Shown here: positions 24,044 to 33,323 of the stretch, in pieces
Layout: each line of letters opens with the position of its first letter
How positions within the stretch are numbered: position 1 is the first letter of the stretch
DNA from: an uncultured Collinsella sp.
GTDB taxonomy: Bacteria > Actinomycetota > Coriobacteriia > Coriobacteriales > Coriobacteriaceae
Direction of reading: 5' to 3'
DNA length: 48,360 nt
Assembly (NCBI GenBank): GCA_900541685.1
Contig: UQKM01000018.1
Coordinates: 1 to 48,360, forward strand
The notes under the pieces: model-generated
The model's database searches: none
Told to the model about the DNA's origin: nothing
What the model saw: only the letters and a program-made list of their open reading frames with translations
Position numbers and translations under genes: made by a program

Positions 24044-27000
24044 ATGGCGAACACCCAGAACTATATTAACCACCTGCTGCAGAACACCGGCATTACGCCG
24101 GCATGCAGCGAAGAAGAGCGCTTGGCTGCCGAGGATATCGCTCAGATCTTCCGCAACCACGGCTTTGATCCCGAGGTTCAGGAGTTCAATGCCCCGGCGC
24201 CCAGCAGGTTGGCATTTGCCGTTACCGGTATTCTTGCGTTTGCCGGCGCCCTGCTGATGGGCATCGGCGGCGGCATCGGCTTGGTCGGCACCTTGCTGGC
24301 CATTGTCGGTGCCGTTCTTTACGTGCTCGAGCGCACGGGCCATCCCGTGGTTTCGCGCCTGGGCAAGACGGGCGTGAGCCAAAATGTCATCGCCTACCAC
24401 AAGGCCTCGGGCCCGCTCGCGTCTCCGCGCAACCGCCCGGTGGTCGTTGTCGCACACTACGACTCTCCCCGTGCTGAGCTGCTCGCCCGCGAGCCCTATG
24501 CTTCGTATCGTGCGCTCATCGCCAAGCTGTTGCCCGTTGCCACGGTTGCCCCTGCTGCCGTTGCCATCTTGCGTATCCTGCCGCTCCCCGGCGCGCTCAA
24601 GGTTCTGCTGTGGATTGTCGCGATCCTCGCTTCCCTCGTTGCGCTCGCCAACGCGGCAAACATCATTTCTAACCGTTTTGTGCTTCCCTATACGTCCGGC
24701 GCAGTGTGCAACAAGTCTTCTGTCGCCGCTATGCTCGGCGTTATGGACAACGTTGCTCCCTTCCAGGGCGAAAACGAGTTTCCCGACGATGTTCCGTTCG
24801 ATACCTATTTTGGGGAGCAGAAGCGTCGTGCCGAGGAGATGGCGCGCGCAGCAGCGGAGTATGCCGCGGCCCAACAGCAAAACGACTACGGCAACACCAT
24901 CGAGTATGAAGAGCCTACCTACGCCGAGGACGAGTTCGGTCAGCCGATTGCTCCCGACGCTCAGACCGAGCCCGAACAGGGCGAGGCTTTCGACGAGCAG
25001 ATCGAGGGCTTTGAGGGTGCGTCTGCCGACGAGACGCTGATTGGCGCCATCGTGCCCGAGGATCAGAATCAGGCTGTCCAGGCCGAAGAGTTCAATGACG
25101 AGGTTTCCGCTGCCGAGCCGGCGGAGGAGCCTGTCGCGGCCGAGCCCGAGCCCAAGCTCTATCGCAATGCCGCCGGCAACATCCGCTTTGGTTCGGATGC
25201 CATCCGTGCGCTCGGGATGCTTCCCGAGTCCTGCACGCTCGATTACGAGGAGGGCGAGGAGCCGACGTTTGAGCCCGAGCCTGCCCCCGTCGTGACTGCA
25301 CCTGCGCCCGCCGTCACCGTGGATGATGAGTCTGCCGCGGTTACCGCTGCCGTTGCCGAGCCCGAGGCGGTGTCCGCGATCGATCCCGCGGCAGGACTGG
25401 ACATTTTGGCCCCCGCCGCGCCGGCGCAAGACGTTGCGGACGAGCCTGACGACGATTACGTTGAACAGCCGAGGCGCGTGTCTTACGAGAGCGATACTGA
25501 TTTTTCGGCCGAGATTCCCGCGGCAACGCCCCATGCCGATATTGCATCCGCGTTCTCTTCGATTGGCGCCAGTGCTTCCAACTTCTTTAAGGGTGCGCTT
25601 GCAAAGGGCAAGAAATTTGTCGACGATTTCGAGGAGAAGCGCGCTGCCGCACGCGAGGCTGCCGAGCAGGAGGCTATCGCTCAGCAGCAGGCAGCCGAGG
25701 CGGCACGTGAGCGCGCGGCGCAAGAGCTCGAGCAGAACGAGGCTATGCAGTCCGTGCCCGTCGACGCTGCCGAAGCTACAACGTCCTTTGAGTCCCAGCA
25801 ACCGGCGTCCACGGATGTTGTTGAGGCGACGACGTCTTTCGAGGCTCAGCAGCACGTCGATAGCACCATGTCGTTTGATGCCGCGCAGTTCGATTCCACG
25901 ATAACGTTTGAAAAGCAAGGCACCGCGATTGCCGAGCCCCTTCCTGTTTCCGATGAGCAGGGCGACGCGGCAGACGATGACGAGCCCATTGATGCTGCCG
26001 AAATTCAGGATGCTGCCGAGGACGAGTCCGTCGAGGTCAACTCTGACGAAGAGCAATACGCGGCAGCCGATCAAGGTGATTCGGCCGAGGTCGAGCAGGA
26101 GGAGGTGCCTGCGGTTTCCGAGACTCCCGAGACGGATGAGTCGAGGCCTTACTCCACGCAGATTTTCACCATGCCGACCCCGAGTGGTTCCGGTGCCACG
26201 GTTGCCAATGTCGCTCCCACCCAGGACGAAACGGTCGATTCCCTTATGGCCCAGATTTCCTCCCAAGCATCGCCGCGTCCGCAGATGAATGTTCCCGATC
26301 CGGCGTCGGCACCGTCGCCTGCACCCTCCTCGTCTCCGCTGGCTTCGGTCCCCGATCCGTCGCTGCCGTCGATGAAGCAGACAAACGTTGCGTCTCGCAC
26401 GTCGCTGTTCGACCTTCCCGATCCCTCCGCACAGGTCAACGACCCCTTTGCTACCGCCCAGGGTCCCGAACCCACATCGGCACCCGTTGCGCCTCCTATG
26501 CCCGTTGCGTCGGGCGCACAGCCGATCGAGACCATTTCGGCTCCCGCCCCTGCGGCACCCAAGTCTCGCAAGCGCGGCCTGGGCGGCCTGTTCGGTCGTA
26601 AAAAGAAAAACGAACAGGACAGCATGAGTGACTGGCTGGGCGTCGAAGACGATTACGATGCCAAGAAGTCCGGTCGCGGCATCGGTTCGTGGGATAATTT
26701 CGAGGACGATAACGATGGCTGGAAGGGCGGCGCTACGTCTTCCGACGGCGCTTCTTCCGAAGATATGCTCTCGGCTGTCGCCTCTATGGGCGACGATGAG
26801 CTGCTCGGTCACGATATCTGGTTTGTGGCAACGGGCGCCTCGGATTGTGATGGCGCCGGTATGAAGGCCTTCTTGGCTTCGCATCGCGATAAGCTCCGCG
26901 GCGTCTTCTTCATCAATCTTGAATCCGTCGGCGCCGGTAGGCTTTCGGTGGTGACGGTTGAGGGCGAACAGCAGCTGCTCAAGGGCGATCGCCGCATCAT

Positions 27001-27241
27001 GAACCTGGTCAGCAAGGTGTGCAAGTCGTTCCATGTCGATTGTGGCGCGCTCGAGATGCCCTATGCCAAGACCGATGCCTACGCCGCGCTCGAGGCGAGC
27101 CGCCGAGCCCTCACCATCGCCGGCGTGGACGGCACGCGTCTGGCTTGCGCTCGTACCGAGGACGACCTGCCCCACAATGTCAACCCGACGAACATTGCCA
27201 CGGTATCCGAGGTCGTGACCGAGGTTATCCGCCGTTCGTAG
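24044..27241 (+). CDS. membrane M28-like peptidase homologue with giant acidic insert
   Basis: The protein has 1065 residues from ATG 24044 (GGAG ribosome site at 24035-24038). Residues about 57-95 and 157-210 hold four membrane segments. Between them is VVVVAHYDSP (H138, D140), the first metal motif of M28 zinc aminopeptidases. The second motif is degenerate: VCNKSSVAAML (about 221-231) stands where active enzymes have an Asp. The C-terminal half of the fold resumes only near residue 920 (GHDIWFVATGASDCDG), with SD where the catalytic Glu pair is expected. The intervening about 680 residues are acidic, Ala/Pro/Gln-rich and low-complexity. It may be a non-catalytic peptidase relative acting as a scaffold. 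It is followed by a small membrane-protein gene. Confidence 0.65.
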   Translation: MANTQNYINHLLQNTGITPACSEEERLAAEDIAQIFRNHGFDPEVQEFNAPAPSRLAFAVTGILAFAGALLMGIGGGIGLVGTLLAIVGAVLYVLERTGHPVVSRLGKTGVSQNVIAYHKASGPLASPRNRPVVVVAHYDSPRAELLAREPYASYRALIAKLLPVATVAPAAVAILRILPLPGALKVLLWIVAILASLVALANAANIISNRFVLPYTSGAVCNKSSVAAMLGVMDNVAPFQGENEFPDDVPFDTYFGEQKRRAEEMARAAAEYAAAQQQNDYGNTIEYEEPTYAEDEFGQPIAPDAQTEPEQGEAFDEQIEGFEGASADETLIGAIVPEDQNQAVQAEEFNDEVSAAEPAEEPVAAEPEPKLYRNAAGNIRFGSDAIRALGMLPESCTLDYEEGEEPTFEPEPAPVVTAPAPAVTVDDESAAVTAAVAEPEAVSAIDPAAGLDILAPAAPAQDVADEPDDDYVEQPRRVSYESDTDFSAEIPAATPHADIASAFSSIGASASNFFKGALAKGKKFVDDFEEKRAAAREAAEQEAIAQQQAAEAARERAAQELEQNEAMQSVPVDAAEATTSFESQQPASTDVVEATTSFEAQQHVDSTMSFDAAQFDSTITFEKQGTAIAEPLPVSDEQGDAADDDEPIDAAEIQDAAEDESVEVNSDEEQYAAADQGDSAEVEQEEVPAVSETPETDESRPYSTQIFTMPTPSGSGATVANVAPTQDETVDSLMAQISSQASPRPQMNVPDPASAPSPAPSSSPLASVPDPSLPSMKQTNVASRTSLFDLPDPSAQVNDPFATAQGPEPTSAPVAPPMPVASGAQPIETISAPAPAAPKSRKRGLGGLFGRKKKNEQDSMSDWLGVEDDYDAKKSGRGIGSWDNFEDDNDGWKGGATSSDGASSEDMLSAVASMGDDELLGHDIWFVATGASDCDGAGMKAFLASHRDKLRGVFFINLESVGAGRLSVVTVEGEQQLLKGDRRIMNLVSKVCKSFHVDCGALEMPYAKTDAYAALEASRRALTIAGVDGTRLACARTEDDLPHNVNPTNIATVSEVVTEVIRRS

Positions 27242-27262
27242 ACGGAGCTCTAAGGAGTCAAC

Positions 27263-27481
27263 GTGTTTTCGTATATTAAGCGCCATTGGCCTGTCTACGT
27301 GATTTTGACCTTGATTGCCATTGCGTTAGGGCTTGGAGCTGCCTACATCGTGGGCGCGAAGGGCTCGACCCCCGCCTCCGCAATCAGCGAAGAGGTGGAG
27401 CAAGAACAGAGCACGGGTGCCGATGGGATTCCTGAGTCCGAGCAAGCAATCGTTGATGGCGGATCTTCGTCTGCAGAGTAG
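27263..27481 (+). CDS. small single-span membrane protein
   Basis: This 72-residue protein starts at GTG behind TAAGGAG. One membrane helix (about 10-31) is followed by an acidic Ser/Glu-rich tail. It begins 21 bases after the M28-like gene and shares its terminator, so the two are probably cotranscribed and may interact. No family is recognised. Confidence 0.65.
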   Translation: MFSYIKRHWPVYVILTLIAIALGLGAAYIVGAKGSTPASAISEEVEQEQSTGADGIPESEQAIVDGGSSSAE

Positions 27482-27501
27482 ATGCGGCGATTTAAATGAT
27501 T

Positions 27502-27540
27502 GAAAGCGGGCGAGCCGGGGGACTGGCTCGTCCGCTTTTT
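27502..27540 (+). terminator. Rho-independent terminator after the M28-like operon
   Basis: A 13-bp stem (about 27504-27516 with 27524-27536, one G-T pair) is followed by five T residues. It separates this operon from the convergent adhesin gene. Confidence 0.88.
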
Positions 27541-27547
27541 CATCGTG

Positions 27548-30500
27548 CTAGCGCTTCTTTGGGATTGACCTAAGGCGAGCGAACCATAGGGCTGCGGCAC
27601 CCGAGGTCAGGAGCGCGGTGATGCAAGCGGCGATGGGAGCTGATCCTGTTGCCGGTAGGTCCTGCGGTAGGGTACAGCGTTGAATGACACGGTCCTCGTC
27701 ATGTGACTCAAGTTTATCGCCGCCGCCGTTGCGGCAAAGATCGACGCGTGCGCTGTTGGTGAGTGCAGTTTGGGGTGTGTAAGCCGACGTTGCCTGCATG
27801 TGCACGACTGCGCCCCGAGCATCTGTGCCAAGGATTGCTTTGGCATCGTCAAGGTTGTCGTGCTCATCTTTGAGATCATCACGGGTCCAAGAATCCGTAT
27901 CGCTTCGAGTCGTAAAGTCGGCGGCTACCGCACCGTATTCAATGCGAATGCCCGTCACGACGGTATTGGATGCAAGGTCGAGTTCTTTCGCCTCGAGTGT
28001 GGCGGATTCCGTGGTCGAGACATCCGCCTTCCAGAGGTGCCAGCCGTCGTAATCGACGAGGCGGCAATCTTCACCCAGACTCTCTTTTACTTCGTCGGAC
28101 TCAAGCCAATGATTTTCGTGCCCATCGTCAAGCGTCGCGTTTGCCGGCTCATCGACGTCTGTCGAGTCCAACGGCGTCGTGCGATACCACACGTTGCACA
28201 GACCGTTGAGGTCGCCGATGGCGACGGGGGTTTCGATTGAGACGAATCTCGCCGTGCCGTCTTTGGCGCACTCAAGATCATCGGTAATCGTAAACTCATC
28301 AACCCAAGTAGCGGAATCGTTTCGAGCATCGATGGTATAGGAGAAAAGCCCATCCGTATTGGTTTGCATCGCGGCGCGGTTTTTTCCATCGCCGTTAGCC
28401 AACAGATCCTTCCCGATAGGTTGGACAAGTTCCTGACGCTTGTCAACCTGTCCTTTGATCTCGATGGGCGCATCCTTCATCGCGACGGATTGGACTTCTC
28501 CCGTATCCTTTATTTCAAACGTTATCTCCTCGGCAAGGTCATAGGTCCGCGGAGACATCGTTTCGCGCAACGAGTAGGTGCCGGGTGCAAGATGTTCGAT
28601 GCGGTGCGGCTTGTCGGATGAGGTCCAGGAGTCTATTTCGGTTTTATCGGGACCATATAAGGTGAGCTGTGCGCCTTTCACTTCCTGCTCTCCGCTTGCA
28701 TCGACCTTGGAGATATCAACCTTGGTGTAATCGTCGGATACGTTAAGCCGTGCTTCCACAACGGGTGTTTTCTGGTCGGCATAGGTAAGGTCGACGATAT
28801 GATGCGTCCGGTCGAGCAAGAAGCCGGTCGGCGCTTGAGTCTCGACAACCTCGTAGCGTGCGGTGCCAGATCCCAGCGGGAGGTCGTCCGCGCGTGCTTC
28901 TCCAGTTTCATCCGTCGTGACGGTAGCGACAGCCTCGCCGTCGAGCGCGGCAATGCTACCGTCGGGGCGCACGATATCACCTGAGGCACGGATCTCAAAG
29001 ATGGCGCCCGCGAGGCTGCTGCCGTCTACGGCATCGGTTTTAACGATCCTGATGTTTCCGGTCGCGGCGTGGTTATAATACGAGACGATTGCAACGGGCG
29101 TTAGGTTTATATCGGCGGGTATGTTTACCTTGATCTCTCCGCCGACAAGATAGGGCTCTTTGGCCGAGGTTTCGCGTACATAATAGGTGCCCGGCACGAG
29201 CGATTCGGGCAGCGTGACGGTCCCGGTCGCGTCAGTCGTAAAGGTGTCCATTACGTTATGTGCTGGATGCCAGCAAGTTTGTGAGACAGGTTTGTGATTG
29301 CTGTCGAGGAGTTGGAAGGTGAATCCGGCTAGGGGAACAGAAGCGCCTGTTTGGGCATCGCGTTTTACAATCTGGAGATGCGTCGACAGAGCGTGGTTGT
29401 CCACGATATATTGAAGCTCGGCGCCGTCGGAAATCTGATTGGCCTCGACGGTCCATTCCCCTGCACGTTTAAAACCCTCTGGGACGGTTTCCGGAACCTC
29501 ACGAACGGTGTAGCCGGCGCGGTCGTATGGGATGGCTCCGTGGACACCGGCGGGTCGCTTGCCTGCGCCAAACCATGCTTCGGGCTGATCTTTGGTGGAG
29601 GCAAAGCCATAGATGTTTGTGGTCAGTGTGCCAACAACCTGCTGAGAGCTGTTACTGACAACCTCAAAGACAACATCTCCTGCCGGCTGCTCCAGGCCGG
29701 ATTGATCGCTATTGCCGTAGTCCTTGAATTTTGAAATCTCAAGGTCAAACGCAATGGGGATATCGGAAACGCGAGATTCGATCTCGACCACGCCTGAATC
29801 GCCGAGTTGGTCGGCTCCAACGGTGTAAGACCAACTGTCACCGGAGGGCAAATAGCCCTCGGGCGCCTTCGATTCATAGATGGTAAAGGTTCCCAGGGGG
29901 ACATCGGTGAGGGTAGCTCGACCGCTTTCATCGGTCCTGAGAGTTTGTGTCCATCCAGGGGTTGATTGCGATACGCACACGAATTCTGCTCCTGCGAGCG
30001 AAGCCCCAACTTGGGGGCCTGCATTCGTTGCGGCGTCGAGCTTTACAATGCGCAAGGTAATGGTGCCGGGTTGTTCATCAATGGTGACGTATCCGCCGTT
30101 ATCCGTCGTGGTAAAGGCAATGTGATCGTGCCGGGGGATATAACCAGCTGGCGCTGTTGTCTCAACTAGGTAGTATGCCGTGTTGGGTAGGAGTGTTGCC
30201 TGCGCTCGACCGTTGCTGTCCATCTGGACGGTGCCGACACGCGCGCCGCTGGCGCTCTCAAAAACATCGAATGTTGCCCCGTCAAACTGATAAGTATTGT
30301 TTCCGCTGGTAATGGCAGCGTTTGCAGACTGCTTTTGGAAGGAAACAGAGACCGCCGGCAGTACATAGAGCATGTCTTGACGTCTGCTGCCGCCCGATAC
30401 GGTTCCTAGATAGCGCCGCGCGCGGTGCGGAGCGGCTTTGATGCTTCCTGATTTTGCGCTGTCGTGGAGCCACCGCGCAGCCGCCACGACTTCATTGTCG

Positions 30501-30979
30501 GCGGTAAAGTGCCCACTCTTGGTTTTGCCCTGAGCGGTCGTGTAGGAGTAGGTGCCGTCGACATGGGTAGTGCCGTTGAGCATCCATACGGCAAGCTGGG
30601 TGGCGGCGCGGGCGCGATCGGGTGAAAGATGGTAACCGCCAAACGACGTGGCGGTAGGATATCCGTGACAAACGATTGCCGCGAACTCGTCGTCGAGCCA
30701 CACCCAGCCTTGATCAAAGTTGAGCCATGGACCGCCCGGCTTGGTGGGCCCGGGGCGTTCCTGGTTCATGCAGTAGGCAATCGAGGCGTCTTGAGCTTCA
30801 TACTTGCCGATGAAGAAGGGCCCACAATCATCGCTAATAGTACGGAAGCCGAGCTGGTCGTAGCCATCGACGGCAAATGCGGCTCCCGGTGCCAGGCAGC
30901 CGAACAGCAGGAAGAGGAGCAGGAGCAGCGGACCTGTTGCGATTGCGCTGTGGACAGAGTGCGTGGGTGCGTTGGACAT
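27548..30979 (-). CDS. sortase-anchored thioester/Cna-B surface adhesin
   Basis: This is an 1143-residue cell-wall protein. A signal peptide (about 1-36) leads to a thioester domain: C70 in AYCMNQERPG and Q128 in the ATQLAVW motif are the residues expected to form the Cys-Gln thioester that can bind host protein covalently. About six Cna-B/SpaA-like beta domains follow (from about 215), each ending in an E-box such as VETTAPAGY, YESKAPEGY or VETQAPTGF, and most starting with the Lys of a K-D or K-x-D isopeptide motif. A less repetitive domain precedes the sorting signal LPATG, membrane helix and basic tail. The ATG follows AAGGAG. No sortase gene is adjacent. Confidence 0.9.
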   Translation of the reverse strand: MSNAPTHSVHSAIATGPLLLLLFLLFGCLAPGAAFAVDGYDQLGFRTISDDCGPFFIGKYEAQDASIAYCMNQERPGPTKPGGPWLNFDQGWVWLDDEFAAIVCHGYPTATSFGGYHLSPDRARAATQLAVWMLNGTTHVDGTYSYTTAQGKTKSGHFTADNEVVAAARWLHDSAKSGSIKAAPHRARRYLGTVSGGSRRQDMLYVLPAVSVSFQKQSANAAITSGNNTYQFDGATFDVFESASGARVGTVQMDSNGRAQATLLPNTAYYLVETTAPAGYIPRHDHIAFTTTDNGGYVTIDEQPGTITLRIVKLDAATNAGPQVGASLAGAEFVCVSQSTPGWTQTLRTDESGRATLTDVPLGTFTIYESKAPEGYLPSGDSWSYTVGADQLGDSGVVEIESRVSDIPIAFDLEISKFKDYGNSDQSGLEQPAGDVVFEVVSNSSQQVVGTLTTNIYGFASTKDQPEAWFGAGKRPAGVHGAIPYDRAGYTVREVPETVPEGFKRAGEWTVEANQISDGAELQYIVDNHALSTHLQIVKRDAQTGASVPLAGFTFQLLDSNHKPVSQTCWHPAHNVMDTFTTDATGTVTLPESLVPGTYYVRETSAKEPYLVGGEIKVNIPADINLTPVAIVSYYNHAATGNIRIVKTDAVDGSSLAGAIFEIRASGDIVRPDGSIAALDGEAVATVTTDETGEARADDLPLGSGTARYEVVETQAPTGFLLDRTHHIVDLTYADQKTPVVEARLNVSDDYTKVDISKVDASGEQEVKGAQLTLYGPDKTEIDSWTSSDKPHRIEHLAPGTYSLRETMSPRTYDLAEEITFEIKDTGEVQSVAMKDAPIEIKGQVDKRQELVQPIGKDLLANGDGKNRAAMQTNTDGLFSYTIDARNDSATWVDEFTITDDLECAKDGTARFVSIETPVAIGDLNGLCNVWYRTTPLDSTDVDEPANATLDDGHENHWLESDEVKESLGEDCRLVDYDGWHLWKADVSTTESATLEAKELDLASNTVVTGIRIEYGAVAADFTTRSDTDSWTRDDLKDEHDNLDDAKAILGTDARGAVVHMQATSAYTPQTALTNSARVDLCRNGGGDKLESHDEDRVIQRCTLPQDLPATGSAPIAACITALLTSGAAALWFARLRSIPKKR

Positions 30980-31233
30980 GGCTGCTCCTTATCCCTCGTG
31001 CGCCGCATGGGGAGGTTGCGACGCGTAGGATGAGGCTACCCCCGAGGTTCATGCGGGTAAGTACCGGAGCTTGACCAAAAGCTTGCCCAATTCCTGACAA
31101 ATTGAGCTCAAATACAACAATCAGGCAAAAGCGCAGGTAGAAGATAAGGAGAACAGGAGGCCAAAGGTCCTCATCTCCACAATTGATGCGATTTTCAAAC
31201 GAATCTCCACAGCTAAAACAAGCATCGCCACCC

Positions 31234-31263
31234 TTGTATCGAACAAGACAACCGCGTTATACT
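31234..31263 (+). promoter_or_regulatory. promoter of tRNA-Gly
   Basis: TTGTAT (31234-31239) and TATACT (31258-31263) are 18 bases apart, with the -10 about 14 bases before the mature tRNA. The remainder of 30980-31233 holds the leader of the adhesin gene on the minus strand and no gene. Confidence 0.7.
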
Positions 31264-31276
31264 AGCCAACACACAA

Positions 31277-31351
31277 GCGGGCATCGCCAAGTGGTAAGGC
31301 ATCAGCTTCCCAAGCTGACACTCGCGGGTTCGAGTCCCGTTGCCCGCTCCA
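31277..31351 (+). tRNA. tRNA-Gly (anticodon CCC)
   Basis: The acceptor stem GCGGGCA (31277-31283) pairs with TGCCCGC (31341-31347). The anticodon stem TCAGC/GCTGA flanks loop TTCCCAA, so the anticodon is CCC (31309-31311). The T-arm contains GGGTTCGAGTCCC. The CCA end is encoded (31349-31351). The tRNA is followed by its own terminator and then by a chain of repeats that copy its 3' end. Confidence 0.97.
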
Positions 31352-31361
31352 TTCGAATTTC

Positions 31362-31394
31362 AGGCACGGTAACGTTTCGTTACTGTGCCTTTTT
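31362..31394 (+). terminator. Rho-independent terminator of tRNA-Gly
   Basis: A 13-bp stem (31362-31374 with 31378-31390, one G-T pair) has a TTT loop and is followed by T residues to 31394. Confidence 0.92.
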
Positions 31395-31405
31395 CAATAA
31401 AGTGC

Positions 31406-31544
31406 CGGGACTCGAACCCGACAGGGTGCGAGCGTTAAATAAACGCGAAGCGTTTATAGCGAGCAGGCAAGGTCGCCGATAGGCGACCGCAGCCGGTGCG
31501 GATTTGCGAAGCAAATACGCGGATGTCCCGTTGCCCGCTCCATC
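31406..31544 (+). repeat. tRNA-Gly tail element, first unit
   Basis: In order: a reverse-complement copy of the tRNA T-arm (31406-31420, exact 15-mer of 31325-31339); hairpin ATAAACGC-GAA-GCGTTTAT (31439-31457); hairpin GGTCGCC-GATA-GGCGACC (31471-31488); a third hairpin around 31500-31518; and an exact 18-base copy of the tRNA 3' end including CCA (31525-31542). The same order of parts follows tRNA-Lys at 46884-47005. No coding frame is convincing. Confidence 0.8.
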
Positions 31545-31619
31545 GAGCACGGGAGACAGCCGGGGGCGTCAGATTCAACCCATTTTGCCCGCGCATGGGT
31601 GTAGGTCCGGGTGTGTCGC

Positions 31620-31676
31620 CGCAGCCGGTGCGGATTTGCGAAGCAAATACGCGGACGTCCCGTTGCCCGCTCCATC
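31620..31676 (+). repeat. tRNA-Gly tail unit 2
   Basis: This 57-base unit differs from 31488-31544 at a single base, 132 bases downstream. It contains the hairpin with ATTTGC-GAA-GCAAAT and ends with the exact 18-base tRNA-Gly 3' end (31657-31674). The 75-base spacer before it contains no gene. Confidence 0.88.
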
Positions 31677-31750
31677 AGCCAAGGGGGATGCTGGGACACT
31701 CGGTTCGATCCGGTCTCCTTCGGCGGCTTTGCGGACCGGGGCATGCTGAC

Positions 31751-31804
31751 CACAGCCGGTGTGCGTCCGCGACGCGGGCGCGCGGACGTCCCGTTGCCCG
31801 CTCC
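31751..31804 (+). repeat. tRNA-Gly tail unit 3 (diverged)
   Basis: The length matches units 1 and 2 through the CTCC end. The stem sequence has changed on both sides (GTCCGC-GAC-GCGGGC) so that pairing is kept. It ends in 17 of the 18 tRNA 3'-end bases (31788-31804). It lies about 100 bases before purB. Confidence 0.8.
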
Positions 31805-31907
31805 TGCTTCAAAATGTTAGGTTCATGCCTGCTGCCCATACTTGCACCCGCGCACGGTACAATGGTTGGGTTACGACCAACGTGCCAATAACCAAAAAGG
31901 AGCCGCT

Positions 31908-33251
31908 ATGATCGATCGCTATACCCGCCCGGAGATGGGACACATCTTCTCCCTCGAGAACAAGTACGCCATTTGGCAGGAGATCGAGGTCCTGGCCTGC
32001 GAGGCCCAGGCGGAGCTCGGCAAGATCGGCATTTCTAAAGACGAAGCCCAATGGATCCGCGACCACGCCAACTTTGAGAAGGCAAAGGTCGACGAGATCG
32101 AGGAAGTCACGCGCCACGACGTTATTGCCTTCCTGACCAACATGAAGGAGTACATCGACGCTGATGTTCCCGAGGGCGACCCCAAGCCCAGCCGCTGGGT
32201 TCACTATGGCATGACCAGCTCCGATCTGGGCGATACGGCTCTGTGCTACCAGCTCACCCAGGCCTGCGATCTGATCATCGAGGACGTCAAAAAGCTCGGC
32301 GAGATCTGCAAGCGCCGCGCCTTCGAGGAGCGCAACACGCTTTGCGCTGGCCGCACCCATGGCATCCATGCCGAGCCGATGACCTTCGGCATGAAGTTTG
32401 GCTCTTGGGCCTGGGAGCTCAAGCGCGATCTGGATCGTCTTGAGGATGCCCGCAAGAACGTTGCCTTCGGTGCCATCTCGGGCGCGGTCGGCACGTACAG
32501 CTCCATCGAGCCGTTTGTCGAGGAGTACGTCTGCGAGCACCTGGGTCTGGTCCACGACCCGCTGTCCACGCAGGTCATCTCCCGCGACCATCATGCCTAT
32601 CTCGCCGGAGTCCTCGCCACCACGGCGGCCACCTGCGAGCGCATCGCTACCGAGGTTCGCAATCTGCAGAAGACCGATACGCTTGAGGCCGAGGAGCCGT
32701 TCCGCAAGGGTCAAAAGGGCAGCTCCGCCATGCCGCACAAGCGCAACCCGATCACCATGGAGAAGGTCTGCGGCCTGTCGCGCATCGTGAAGTCCAACGC
32801 CCAGGTCGCCTTCGACAATGTCGCCCTGTGGCACGAGCGCGACATTTCGCACTCCTCTGCCGAGCGCGTCGCCCAGGCCGATAGCTTCATCGCGCTCGAC
32901 CACATGTTCCAGTGTCTCATTCGCGTTATCGACGGCCTGCAGCTGTATCCGGCTCGCATGATGGCCAACCTCAACAAGACTCGCGGTCTCATCTTCTCCT
33001 CCAAGGTCCTGCTGGCCCTCGTCGATACGGGCATCACCCGCGAAGATGCCTATGCGATCGTGCAGGAAAACGCCATGGCTACCTGGCACGAGGTGCAGGA
33101 TTGCGTCTCCGGTCCCACCTTTAAGGAGCGTCTCGAGGCTGATCCGCGCTGCACCGTCAGCCAGGAGAAGCTCGACGAGATCTTTGACCCGTGGGACTTC
33201 CTCACCCGCATCGACACAGTCTTCGATCGCCTGGAGCAGCTCGAGTTCTAA
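31908..33251 (+). CDS. purB: adenylosuccinate lyase
   Basis: PurB splits adenylosuccinate to AMP and SAICAR to AICAR in purine synthesis. The 447-residue protein carries the fumarase/aspartase signature in GSSAMPHKRNPI and the catalytic His region AGRTHGIHAEP. The ATG at 31908 follows AAAAAGGAG; an in-frame ATG at 31842 lies before this site and is rejected. A diverged copy of its last 40 bases occurs at 36913-36952, beyond the Big2 gene. purC lies 12 kb away and is not in the same operon. Confidence 0.96.
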   Translation: MIDRYTRPEMGHIFSLENKYAIWQEIEVLACEAQAELGKIGISKDEAQWIRDHANFEKAKVDEIEEVTRHDVIAFLTNMKEYIDADVPEGDPKPSRWVHYGMTSSDLGDTALCYQLTQACDLIIEDVKKLGEICKRRAFEERNTLCAGRTHGIHAEPMTFGMKFGSWAWELKRDLDRLEDARKNVAFGAISGAVGTYSSIEPFVEEYVCEHLGLVHDPLSTQVISRDHHAYLAGVLATTAATCERIATEVRNLQKTDTLEAEEPFRKGQKGSSAMPHKRNPITMEKVCGLSRIVKSNAQVAFDNVALWHERDISHSSAERVAQADSFIALDHMFQCLIRVIDGLQLYPARMMANLNKTRGLIFSSKVLLALVDTGITREDAYAIVQENAMATWHEVQDCVSGPTFKERLEADPRCTVSQEKLDEIFDPWDFLTRIDTVFDRLEQLEF

Positions 33252-33323
33252 CTGATCGATTGGGGACGAAGTCAAACCGATCAGTTTACTTTCGGCCTCC
33301 GTTGAAGCTCGGCCTTTCAGCCC

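Noticed and set aside
23993..27286. Long open frame on the minus strand opposite the M28-like gene
   Set aside because: It mirrors the codon bias of the plus-strand gene, is Arg/Gly/Leu-rich without domain motifs, and has no ribosome site.
31488..31804. Regularly spaced repeats that resemble a CRISPR array
   Set aside because: Only three units, each ending in the tRNA-Gly 3' end. Spacers are about 75 bases, and there are no cas genes or leader.
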